From contig JBIKVK010000043.1 of the NCBI GenBank assembly GCA_044356835.1, positions 1 to 18,042 of the forward strand: 18,042 nt of DNA, given 5' to 3'. This stretch comes from SYIM01 sp044356835. Lineage in GTDB: Bacteria; Pseudomonadota; Gammaproteobacteria; Burkholderiales; Burkholderiaceae_E. Position numbers and translations under genes: made by a program. The notes under the pieces were generated by a model, which had not been told where the DNA came from, did not search any database, and saw only the letters and a program-made list of their open reading frames with translations. The first letter of the stretch is position 1. Each line of letters starts with the position of its first letter. Below are positions 7,860 through 14,410 of this stretch, piece by piece.

Positions 7860-8905
7860 TTGACCTCTTGACCACCCGAGGCAATAGCCTTGTTGAAACG
7901 TTCGAACATCTCGAGATTCTCGGGCACCTTGTCGGCGCTGAACTCGGCCAGAGTGCGACCTGCCAAGAGCTTCTGAACCTCGGTGCCCTGAACACCCGCA
8001 TGCCCGCGGCCGGTGGCATCCTCGTACACCTTGGCCCCCTCAGGCGTGGCCAACCACAACGCAAGCAGGAGGCCGCCTTCGCGGTTCTTGCCCGCTGAAA
8101 TCACCGCACTGTGCAGCGTGGTGGTGGGCACCGGATCTGGGAAGCTGAAGCGGATCGGAGCGCCCCGCTTGATGGGCACCATGGCCGCGTGGTAAAGGCC
8201 CACGCCCACCGGAATCTCGCCAGAGCCGACCTGTTGGGCAAGCGGGAAAGTGCTCTTGAACACAAAGGGCTTTTGCTTGTTCATCGCGTTGATGTACTCG
8301 GTGGTTTTCTGCTCACCCCAGAGTGCCGCGAGTGAAAGCTGGGGCTCTGCCCGAATCCAAAGGCCCACCTTGCCCGACCATTTGGGGTTCAACAGGTCAT
8401 TCCAGGTCTTGGGCGCTTCAGCGTCAGAAACCTGTTGCCTGTTGGTCAGGATCACATAGACCGCGGTGGTGCTCGCAATGGTGAAGGGGGAAACAGCAAC
8501 CGATCCGGGTACGCCCAGAGTCTTCCAGTCCTGTTTGTCGACCATGTTGCGGTTGACCAGTTGCCAAATCACTGAGGCGCTGCCGGTCAGAATGTCGGCG
8601 GTACGGGCGTTGCCCTGAACCTCTTGAATGACCCGACCGCCAATCCCTGCGCCGCCCGCATCACGGGTGTGCTGGATCTGCAGGCCCGGGAACCGTTTGG
8701 CAAACGCCGCAGCGATTTTGGCCGCGTCGTCTGCAGGAGAGCTTTCGTACCAGATGACGGGCCCCTTGCCCTTGGCCTGCGCAGCCAGGCCGTCGAGGGT
8801 TGAGTTGCTGATCTGGGCCTGGGAAGGCGCTACCGCGCCGAGCAGCGCTACGGCCACAGCCCCGGAAAGAAGGACACGTTTCTGCAGCATGACGGTCGTC
8901 ATCAT
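7856..8905 (-). CDS. ABC transporter extracellular solute-binding protein (Fe3+/polyamine-type)
   Basis: This is the periplasmic receptor for the fused permease and ATPase downstream. The 349-residue chain starts with a signal peptide (hydrophobic 11-28, cleavage S-Q-A|Q near 30/31). The mature part follows the type 2 periplasmic binding fold of the FbpA/PotD/AfuA group: GPVIWYESSPADDAAKIAAAF, FAKRFPGLQI, a DILTGSASVIWQL segment, TWNDLLNPKWSGKVGL, and late ALWLATPEGAKVYED. Start 8905 is chosen because CAGGAG lies just upstream at the right distance; a second ATG at 8902 is adjacent, and the open extension to 8944 lacks such a site. The gene begins 35 bases after the lyase gene and overlaps the permease, so importer and catabolic genes are cotranscribed. 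The classical iron-binding tyrosine pair was not confidently located, so iron should not be assumed. Confidence 0.93.
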   Translation of the reverse strand: MMTTVMLQKRVLLSGAVAVALLGAVAPSQAQISNSTLDGLAAQAKGKGPVIWYESSPADDAAKIAAAFAKRFPGLQIQHTRDAGGAGIGGRVIQEVQGNARTADILTGSASVIWQLVNRNMVDKQDWKTLGVPGSVAVSPFTIASTTAVYVILTNRQQVSDAEAPKTWNDLLNPKWSGKVGLWIRAEPQLSLAALWGEQKTTEYINAMNKQKPFVFKSTFPLAQQVGSGEIPVGVGLYHAAMVPIKRGAPIRFSFPDPVPTTTLHSAVISAGKNREGGLLLALWLATPEGAKVYEDATGRGHAGVQGTEVQKLLAGRTLAEFSADKVPENLEMFERFNKAIASGGQEVK

Positions 8906-8940
8906 GGGTCTCCTGATTGTTGAAAAGGACAGCAATGGGA

Positions 8941-9819
8941 TCAATGCTTGCCTGGATCACCAAGCAGGAACTTCGCCTGCAAGGATTCGATCTCGGCAAA
9001 ACCGATGAATTTTTTGAAGCTGGTCATGTCGGTCGATGCCACCGGCAGCCCTGCGCGGGTGGAGCGGCGCTGCCAAAGCGCCTCGAAGTTCTGTTTGAGG
9101 GCCGCCGTGGCGGTAAACAGGCCGACTAGGGGGAAGACCGCAAGACCGGTCACCTCCTCGATCTGCGCCGGATCCAGGTCAGACTCCAGCCAGCCGAGGA
9201 TTTGGAGCGACAGGGGACGGCCGCAGGCCTCGCGAAGACGCCTCAGGCCCTCGATGGTCTTGAAACAGCGACTGATGGGTTGGATCAGGTCGGCTCCGGC
9301 CTGAACATAGGCACGCGCACGTTCAATGGCCTCGTCCTCAGTGGTCGCGTCAGTGCGGGCGATGATGATCAGATTGGGATCGCGCCGGGCTTGGACCGCT
9401 GCGCGAATCTTCGCCGCGCTTTCGATGAGCGGCAGAATCTCGATCCGCTCGGCTGCGGCCGGACATCGCTTCGGGACCTCCTGGTCTTCGAAAATTAGCG
9501 CGGCAGCACCCGCTTGCTCGAACTCACGCACCGTCCGCATCACATTGATGGCATTGCCATACCCGGTATCGGTATCGGCGATCACAGGAACCGAGACGGC
9601 GTGGGCCACGTTGCGCACCACGCCGAGGTTTTCGGTCATGGTGTACACCTCGACGTCAGGTTGGCCCAGCAGGGCCGCCGACACGGCGAACCCAGAGGTC
9701 ATTACCGCGGGAAAGCCCGCATTTTCAGCGAGTTTGGCCGACAGGGCATCCCAAACCCCGGCCGTCCATACCGTGCGACCGGTACGCAAAGACTGGGCAA
9801 ACGAGGAACGATCAAGCAT
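8941..9819 (-). CDS. Isocitrate lyase/PEP mutase-family carboxylic acid lyase
   Basis: The 292-residue protein has the alpha/beta barrel of the ICL/PEPM family, whose members cleave or rearrange alpha-oxycarboxylates (methylisocitrate lyase, dimethylmalate lyase, oxaloacetate decarboxylase). Visible hallmarks are TAGVWDALSAKL (19-30), TSGFAVSAALLGQPD (41-55), the Mg2+ site ADTDTGYGN (81-89, Asp82 and Asp84), and IFEDQEVPKRCP (109-120) with metal-ligand Glu111. The active-site lid keeps Lys-Arg-Cys (117-119, true lyases K-K/R-C-G-H) but continues Pro-Ala-Ala instead of Gly-His. IIARTDA (147-153) and GADLIQP follow. The start has GGGGAG upstream. Placed 71 bases after the LeuD-like gene, it probably cleaves the hydroxyacid made by that dehydratase, for example a malate derivative, to pyruvate or a keto acid plus a carboxylate. 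Oxaloacetate decarboxylase activity is the main alternative. Confidence 0.9.
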   Translation of the reverse strand: MLDRSSFAQSLRTGRTVWTAGVWDALSAKLAENAGFPAVMTSGFAVSAALLGQPDVEVYTMTENLGVVRNVAHAVSVPVIADTDTGYGNAINVMRTVREFEQAGAAALIFEDQEVPKRCPAAAERIEILPLIESAAKIRAAVQARRDPNLIIIARTDATTEDEAIERARAYVQAGADLIQPISRCFKTIEGLRRLREACGRPLSLQILGWLESDLDPAQIEEVTGLAVFPLVGLFTATAALKQNFEALWQRRSTRAGLPVASTDMTSFKKFIGFAEIESLQAKFLLGDPGKH

Positions 9820-9890
9820 TTTTGGACACTCCCCAAACGAAATCGGACACCAAGCCGATCAAAGGAGACCGGGCCACGAGGCCGCGGCGC

Positions 9891-10427
9891 TCATGACTCA
9901 CGGGCTGGCACCACCGCATCGCCGCGGTCCCGTGCATGTAGATAACCGACGATGCCTCCGGCATCGAGCATCTGTCGGTCGGCGACTGACAGGGGCTCGA
10001 TCGGAATCGAACCCCCTCGAGTGTGATTGACGATCCGGCACGCGTCCCATTCGACCTCGATCTCATCCCAGCGATGGACGAATCCGAGAATCCCCGGGCA
10101 GGCCGCCTGAGGGAATCCCATGGCAATCTCGCCTCGCCAGTACCCGGGAGAGAAACTCTCTGCGATGACGCCCGAGATGCCCAGGTGACGCATGGCGATC
10201 ATCGGGGGATAGTGAGGATGCCCGTAGCCGAAATTGCTGGCCCCGACGAGGAGGTCGCCCCTGCGCACCAGGCGGGCGAACTCCGGATCGTAAGACTGCA
10301 TGGCGACCGCTGCCAGTTCGGCAGGATCACGCAATTTGATGTTCTTGACCCCGACGATCTGGTCGACGTCAAAATCGATCTCGGTGAAGATGAAGGCGAC
10401 CCGTCCCCGCAGATTGATCAAAGGCAT
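9891..10427 (-). CDS. Aconitase-superfamily dehydratase small subunit (LeuD-like), divergent
   Basis: This 178-residue swivel-domain subunit pairs with the large subunit encoded ten bases upstream. It aligns with LeuD-type proteins through GRVAFIFTEIDFDVDQIVG (8-26), RRGDLLVGASNFGYG (55-69) and GISGVIAESFSPGYWRGEIAMGFP (start 83). Where normal small subunits read NFGCGSSREHAP, this protein reads NFGYGHPHYPP (65-75). The serine and arginine that bind and activate the substrate in aconitase and isopropylmalate isomerase are missing, replaced by a His-Pro-His-Tyr segment. ATG 10427 is preceded by GAGG at suitable spacing; an extension to 10502 would run into the large-subunit gene. The pair probably hydrates or dehydrates a branched or substituted malate rather than isopropylmalate, so no leuD symbol is given. 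Confidence 0.85.
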   Translation of the reverse strand: MPLINLRGRVAFIFTEIDFDVDQIVGVKNIKLRDPAELAAVAMQSYDPEFARLVRRGDLLVGASNFGYGHPHYPPMIAMRHLGISGVIAESFSPGYWRGEIAMGFPQAACPGILGFVHRWDEIEVEWDACRIVNHTRGGSIPIEPLSVADRQMLDAGGIVGYLHARDRGDAVVPARES

Positions 10428-10437
10428 GGGGATGACC

Positions 10438-11694
10438 TCAAAGATACTTGCGCGGATCGGCGATTCGACCTTCGATCGCAGCTGCGGCGACCGCGGCCGC
10501 ATTGACGATGAAGATTTCAGAATCGGGGCTGCCCATCCGGCCCTTGACGTTGAGCGTACCGGTGGAAACGGCGCGCTGCCCTGCTGTCATGACACCCAAC
10601 CGGCCGAAACAGTAGTCGCAGGAGGGGGACGTCACGAAGGCCCCCGCCGCGATCAGATCGGTCAGCAGCCCCTCTTCGGAGGCCTGCTTCATGATTTCCT
10701 GACTGGTGGGGACCACATGCAACTGGAATCCGGGGCGAACGCTGCGGCCACGCAGCACTTGGGCTGCCGCGCGCAGATCCTCGATCCGTCCGGAAGCGCA
10801 AGAGCCCAGATAGCCCACCTGGACCTCGGTACCGATACATTCGGACAAATCGCGGGTATTGGCGGGGCTGGGCGGCACCACGACCACCGGTTCGAGCTCC
10901 GAAATGTCGATCTCGTGACGCGCGGCATACACTGCGTCGGGATCCGAGTACAGCGGCTCGATCGGGAGCCGGGCACGAGCCCTCGCATACGGCAAGGTAA
11001 TGTCGTCCGGGTTGATGATCGCCGTAATCGCGCCCGTAAACATCGCCAGACAGGTGATGGTCTGGCGGGCATCGATGCTGAAACCCGCGAGCGCCGGCCC
11101 ACCCAATTCGAGGACCTGAAAGCGGCAACTCGACGGACCCAGCACGCGAACGATGTGGTGGAAAACATCCCGCGCCATCACACCGGGCCGCAGACGACCC
11201 GTCAGGTCCACGCGCGTGGTCGCCGGGACCTTGATCTGGATGCTGTCCTTGACGTAGGCCTCGAGCAGGTGCCGACGAACACCGATCGCAAGCGTTCCGA
11301 AGGTTCCCAACTGGGAAATGTGACCATCGAAATGGACTACGAACGCCCCGGGCGAGGCGTACCCCAACTCGGCAGCCACCTGATGACCGATCCCCTTGCG
11401 CTCGTAGACCGGAACACCATTGGCCGCACCCCAGTCGCGCGTGTTCTGATGGAGATCCTCCTCCTGGGGCGTCACCGCAGGCACCATGTGATCGATGAAC
11501 AACACATGGCGCTGCGGATCGGGGACACGCTCGATGCCAAAGTCGTCCTTCATCTGCCGGAAGATGACGTCGGTGTAGCCCGGAAAATCATAGGCCACGA
11601 CAAAATCGGGGCGCGCCTTGATCTCGTCACCGGCGCAGACCGAAGCCCGGCCCGACGCCCGAGCAAGAATTTTCTCGGTAATCGTATATCCCAT
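10438..11694 (-). CDS. Aconitase-superfamily dehydratase large subunit (LeuC-like), 4Fe-4S
   Basis: This is the iron-sulfur catalytic subunit of a two-chain hydro-lyase, 418 residues from ATG 11694, matching the length of archaeal-type LeuC, DmdA and HacA proteins. It starts MGYTITEKILARASG, as in LeuC (M-T-x-T-x-x-E-K-I-L-A). All three cluster cysteines are present: Cys299 in GSCASGRIEDL and the Cys359-x2-Cys362 pair in SPSCDYCFG. The region that normally reads GDSHTxTHGAFG reads HFDGHISQLGTFG (121-133), so the histidine stays but Ser and Thr are changed. RKGIGHQ (99-105) matches the family's GICHQ. No good ribosome binding site lies next to ATG 11694. A perfect AGGAGG lies 50 bases upstream and fits a short leader frame instead. 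First gene of the long operon behind the GntR regulator. Confidence 0.9.
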   Translation of the reverse strand: MGYTITEKILARASGRASVCAGDEIKARPDFVVAYDFPGYTDVIFRQMKDDFGIERVPDPQRHVLFIDHMVPAVTPQEEDLHQNTRDWGAANGVPVYERKGIGHQVAAELGYASPGAFVVHFDGHISQLGTFGTLAIGVRRHLLEAYVKDSIQIKVPATTRVDLTGRLRPGVMARDVFHHIVRVLGPSSCRFQVLELGGPALAGFSIDARQTITCLAMFTGAITAIINPDDITLPYARARARLPIEPLYSDPDAVYAARHEIDISELEPVVVVPPSPANTRDLSECIGTEVQVGYLGSCASGRIEDLRAAAQVLRGRSVRPGFQLHVVPTSQEIMKQASEEGLLTDLIAAGAFVTSPSCDYCFGRLGVMTAGQRAVSTGTLNVKGRMGSPDSEIFIVNAAAVAAAAIEGRIADPRKYL

Positions 11695-11699
11695 CCTGA

Positions 11700-11735
11700 T
11701 CAAGCCAGGCCGCGCCCGGACAACGGTCGCAGCAC
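11700..11735 (-). other. Possible 11-codon leader peptide upstream of the LeuC-like gene
   Basis: A perfect AGGAGG (11744-11749, minus strand) is followed after eight bases by GTG at 11735, which opens a frame VLRPLSGRGLA ending in TGA at 11700. The TGA is five bases before the LeuC-like ATG, so ribosomes finishing the leader could restart on the main gene. Being short and arginine/leucine-containing is not evidence of function in itself; the strong ribosome binding site is the main argument. Confidence 0.2.
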
Positions 11736-11848
11736 AGTCTTTGCCTCCTGGTGATAAGGTTTTTCGCTGGAAACGCATCCGACCAATATCGGAGCCTGCG
11801 AAAAATTAGTTTTTTTAATCATCGCCCGAGCATGAACTTTACTCTCTG

Positions 11849-11865
11849 ATCGCCACGGTGGCGAT
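11849..11865. promoter_or_regulatory. Perfect inverted repeat, candidate operator
   Basis: The arms atcgccac (11849-11856) and gtggcgat (11858-11865) are exact reverse complements around a single central base. A one-base centre and no following T-run favour a dimeric protein-binding site over a terminator hairpin, although it lies only 21 bases past the GntR stop codon and could also act on its transcript end. Confidence 0.4.
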
Positions 11866-11886
11866 GGGGTGAAGCCGGGTGAACGG

Positions 11887-12663
11887 CTACTGGGCTCGAT
11901 GGTCGTCCGGCCCCAGGCGGGCGGGCGAACTGAGGAGCAGCGAAAACATGTACCGGTGCCATCGGCTCATCATGCCCAGGAGCTCTCGGGTGGCGCGTTC
12001 GGTGTCTCGGGCTCGCAAGGCAGCGATGATGCGGCGGCGCTCGGGCATGCCAAAGTCAGTCGGCTCGTCGTAACGATCGGCAAAGCGATGCATGACGTCG
12101 CTCAGCGTCCGAACATTCATGGCGAGCACAGGATTTCGGGTCGCCCCGGCCAAGATGTTGTGAAACTCTAGGTTGAGGTCGGTTTTCTCGGCGAACCGGC
12201 CCTCGGCCAACATCCGCTCGGCCTCTCGAACATTGGCCTCGAGAGCCTCGAAATCCGCGTCGGTGGCGCGCTCACAGGCCACGCGCACGACAATCTCCGC
12301 GAGCCAGGTTCGCGCCTCGGCCAGTTCCTCGAACTTGAGGTTGCCCAGCGTCAGGAGATCGCGAAAATTGGCGCTGACCGCCTGGAAGTTCCCCGCCGTG
12401 ACAAAAGCCCCCCCGTTTCGCCCCTTCCGCAATTCGATCACGCCACTGATCTCTAGGGTACGAAGCGCCTCCCGCAGCGCCGAACGACTGACGCCGAGCT
12501 GCTGGGAGAATTCCCGTTCGGGAGGCAAACGATCGCCCGGCCGCAGCGTGCCCTCGGTGAACATGGCGCGCAGCTGCAGCGCAACCTCTTCGAAAGTACG
12601 CCTGACCCGCACGGCGGGCGCGACCGAGGCAGAATCGCGAGTCGGGAAGGCAATGGGCTTCAT
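11887..12663 (-). CDS. GntR-family transcriptional regulator, FadR/FCD subfamily
   Basis: The 258-residue protein has an N-terminal winged helix-turn-helix of about residues 22-90, with the family signature LRPGDRLPPEREFSQQLGVSR (40-60), SALREALRTLEISGVIELRKGRNGGAFV. A C-terminal all-helical FCD effector domain (about 108-240) follows, beginning ELAEARTWLAEIVVRVA. In metal-binding FCD proteins the ligands are an Asp/Asn and three His. Here Asn164-x3-His168 and His236 are visible, but the usual E-H-R-x-I position reads E-R-R-R-I (208-212), so one ligand may be lost. Such regulators usually bind small carboxylates. It sits directly upstream of the dehydratase-lyase-importer operon, in the same direction, making it the likely local regulator. 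The ATG at 12663 lacks a strong ribosome binding site. Confidence 0.95.
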   Translation of the reverse strand: MKPIAFPTRDSASVAPAVRVRRTFEEVALQLRAMFTEGTLRPGDRLPPEREFSQQLGVSRSALREALRTLEISGVIELRKGRNGGAFVTAGNFQAVSANFRDLLTLGNLKFEELAEARTWLAEIVVRVACERATDADFEALEANVREAERMLAEGRFAEKTDLNLEFHNILAGATRNPVLAMNVRTLSDVMHRFADRYDEPTDFGMPERRRIIAALRARDTERATRELLGMMSRWHRYMFSLLLSSPARLGPDDHRAQ

Positions 12664-12744
12664 GCCGACCGAGTTTAGCCGAGCTCGTTTATGCTTCCCG
12701 CCAATATGACTATTTCACGAGACTATGGATCGGTCTGCCGGGCG
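12664..12744. promoter_or_regulatory. Divergent spacer between GntR regulator and small lipoprotein gene
   Basis: About 80 bases separate the two divergent starts if the lipoprotein begins at 12745. Promoters for both genes are expected here. The centre (12685-12720) is AT-richer than the flanks, but I could not assign -35/-10 elements with confidence. Confidence 0.3.
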
Positions 12745-12987
12745 ATGACCGCGAGATCGGCCGCGGCGGTCCTGACGCTCGGGCTCCTCCTCGCCTGCTC
12801 GAGCGACGACGGGCGGCCACCGTGTGACGCCCTCTACTCGAATCACTATGGCAAGCTCCTCATACGTGCGAGTGAGGACACCTCAGAGCCCTGGCGTCGT
12901 GCGGGCTATCATTCGCCGGCAGCCTGGGCCCATGCCCGTGCGGCAGCGGCCGTGAAGGACGAGCGGGACGCCCGGCGCTGCAAGTAG
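12745..12987 (+). CDS. Small putative lipoprotein, unknown function
   Basis: The 80-residue product has a short lipoprotein-like signal: positively charged start, hydrophobic AAAVLTLGLLLA, then Cys18 in a lipobox-like LLAC followed by SSDDG. After lipidation this would leave about 63 residues, with three more cysteines, an aromatic patch (YSNHYGK, YHSPAAWAHA) and a charged end KDERDARRCK. Codon use has the GC-rich third positions of the real genes around it. In-frame ATGs at 12691 and 12706 could add up to 18 residues, but they would place a non-signal stretch first and shorten the divergent spacer to under 45 bases. No family was recognised. The SDD after the Cys, with Ser at +2, suggests outer-membrane sorting by the standard rule. 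It is convergent with the amidase gene 33 bases away. Confidence 0.5.
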   Translation: MTARSAAAVLTLGLLLACSSDDGRPPCDALYSNHYGKLLIRASEDTSEPWRRAGYHSPAAWAHARAAAAVKDERDARRCK

Positions 12988-13020
12988 GGGCACACACAGG
13001 CTGAAGGCCCAGGGGCGCCA

Positions 13021-14406
13021 TCAGGCGCAGGCCTCAGCCAAACGAGCCCAATTGAAGAGCCGCGCATCCTGGAACCGCGGTGCGACCACCTGTACCCCCA
13101 CGGGCAGTCCGCGCACCAAGCCGGCCGGAATGGACATTGCCGGGACGCCGCAGTAGTTGAAGAGAGGCGTAAAGGCCGCGTGCCCTCTCGGTCCCACGGG
13201 GTGGCCTCCGATCGTGGTGGGCCAATCGCCGATCGGCCAGGCTGTGACCGGCGCCGAAGGACACAGCAGCAGATCGAAGTCCCGGAAAAAATCCGACAGC
13301 GCGTTGCGGATGGACTCCAGTTGCGCAAGGAGCGTCACCGCCTCGGAGCCCGTGACCCGCGATCCGCGGGCGATCGCATCGACGATGTCCGGGTCGAACT
13401 GGTCGCGTCGGTCTGCGGACTCTGCACCGTACAGCAGGTAAAGGCCCCGCTGTTGCAAAGCAATGAGCGGATAGACACCGGTCCCCTCCGGCCAGTGTGG
13501 GTCGGCACACTCGATCCTGAGGCCGGCGGCTCGCCAGGACGTGATGCGGGCATCGAAGGCCACCCTGACGTCCTGATCGATAGGAAACCCGCAGCCCAGA
13601 TGCGGGCTCCATGCAACCCTGAGCGTCTTGGGATCGGCCTGCCCGTCCTCGAAGAGATCGACTTGCAGTGGAGGCGCTGCGACGTCGGCATGATCGAAAG
13701 CAGTCAGCTCGCGATAGACCGCCTGGCAGTCAGCGACTGTCCTGGCAAGCACGCCGACCACAGAGAACCCAAAATTCGGCTCGGCAAAACCCCAGGGATG
13801 GGGCACCAGACCCGCACTGGGCTTGAGGCCGACGAGTCCGCAATGTGCCGCGGGCCGGCGAATCGAGCCGCCCGCATCAGTGCCGAGGGCCGCCAGACCG
13901 ATGCCCGCCGCAACCGCCACAGCCGCGCCGCCCGATGAGCCTCCCGGAGTGAGCCTGACGTCCATGGGGTGCCGGGTCACGCCATGCAGCGGACTCTCGG
14001 TGACGCCACGACATGCGAACTCAGGGGTATTGGTGATTCCAAGTACGATGGCACCGGCCTCGCGCAAGCGGGCCACCGCCCAGGCGTCACGTGGCGCGAT
14101 GAAATCCTGGAAGAGCCGGGAACCCTGGGCAATCCGCTCGCCCGCGACCCAGAGGTTATCCTTGACCGTGATCGGCACCCCGGCAAGCGGCAGCTCTGGT
14201 TCGTCGATCAGGCGCTCGCGCAGCCGCTCGGCCGCCGCGATCACAGCCTCACGTCGATAGGACACCACCGCGTTCAAAAGCGGATTGACCTCCTCGAGGT
14301 GGTCACAGAACACCTGCGCCACAACCACCGGATCGAGCTGGCGATTGCGTACCGCCCGAGCGAGGCCAGAGACTCCGAGTCGGCACAACGACAGTGCGTC
14401 AGTCAT
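13021..14406 (-). CDS. Amidase-signature family amidase
   Basis: This serine amidohydrolase of the amidase-signature family hydrolyses carboxamides to acid plus ammonia; relatives act on small amides, allophanate or aryl amides. In the 461-residue chain, the catalytic triad is visible: Lys82 in PITVKDNLW, the glycine-rich TPGGSSGG (153-160) with the cis-Ser, and the nucleophile Ser181 in GTDAGGSIRRP (175-185). CGLVGLKPS (189-197) follows. Late motifs include LLCPSAPVTAWPIG and FNYCGVPAMSIPAG. Start 14406 (MTDALSLCRLG) is four bases after the stop of the PuuE-like gene, so translation is probably coupled; a longer frame to 14664 lies inside that gene and is rejected. It is the last gene of the right-hand run and would fit as the last C-N cleavage, releasing ammonia from an amide made by the two hydrolases upstream. 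Confidence 0.93.
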   Translation of the reverse strand: MTDALSLCRLGVSGLARAVRNRQLDPVVVAQVFCDHLEEVNPLLNAVVSYRREAVIAAAERLRERLIDEPELPLAGVPITVKDNLWVAGERIAQGSRLFQDFIAPRDAWAVARLREAGAIVLGITNTPEFACRGVTESPLHGVTRHPMDVRLTPGGSSGGAAVAVAAGIGLAALGTDAGGSIRRPAAHCGLVGLKPSAGLVPHPWGFAEPNFGFSVVGVLARTVADCQAVYRELTAFDHADVAAPPLQVDLFEDGQADPKTLRVAWSPHLGCGFPIDQDVRVAFDARITSWRAAGLRIECADPHWPEGTGVYPLIALQQRGLYLLYGAESADRRDQFDPDIVDAIARGSRVTGSEAVTLLAQLESIRNALSDFFRDFDLLLCPSAPVTAWPIGDWPTTIGGHPVGPRGHAAFTPLFNYCGVPAMSIPAGLVRGLPVGVQVVAPRFQDARLFNWARLAEACA

Positions 14407-14410
14407 CGGC

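Larger units (their letters stand above)
11695..11886 (-). promoter_or_regulatory. Regulator-operon spacer, likely promoter region of the long operon
   Basis: This is the largest non-coding stretch near the regulator, between the GntR stop and the LeuC-like start. It contains a perfect 17-bp dyad at 11849-11865, an unusually AT-rich tract at 11801-11820 in otherwise GC-rich DNA, the sequence TTGGTCGGAT (minus strand, about 11777-11786) that partly resembles an FCD-regulator half site (T-N-G-T-N3-A-C-N-A), and AGGAGG at 11744-11749. No convincing -35/-10 pair was identified. Control by the adjacent GntR protein is inferred from position. Confidence 0.45.

Noticed and set aside
4996..8905. Calling the complete importer an iron (FbpABC) system
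   Set aside because: Architecture fits, but the iron-binding tyrosines were not confidently identified and the operon is catabolic.
9842..9859. A 5-bp inverted repeat in the spacer between the LeuD-like and lyase genes
   Set aside because: The stem is short with an 8-base loop and no T-run; such repeats are expected by chance.
9891..11694. Naming the dehydratase pair leuC and leuD
   Set aside because: No leuA or leuB is nearby, and both active-site segments differ from isopropylmalate isomerase.
10300..11754. A long plus-strand open frame (484 codons) opposite the dehydratase genes
   Set aside because: It lies entirely across the two aconitase-family genes, which have clear motifs and normal spacing. 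High GC with biased third positions creates such antisense frames; its translation is Arg/His/Gly/Asp-rich without family features. The same applies to frames opposite the TctC-like gene and the monooxygenase.
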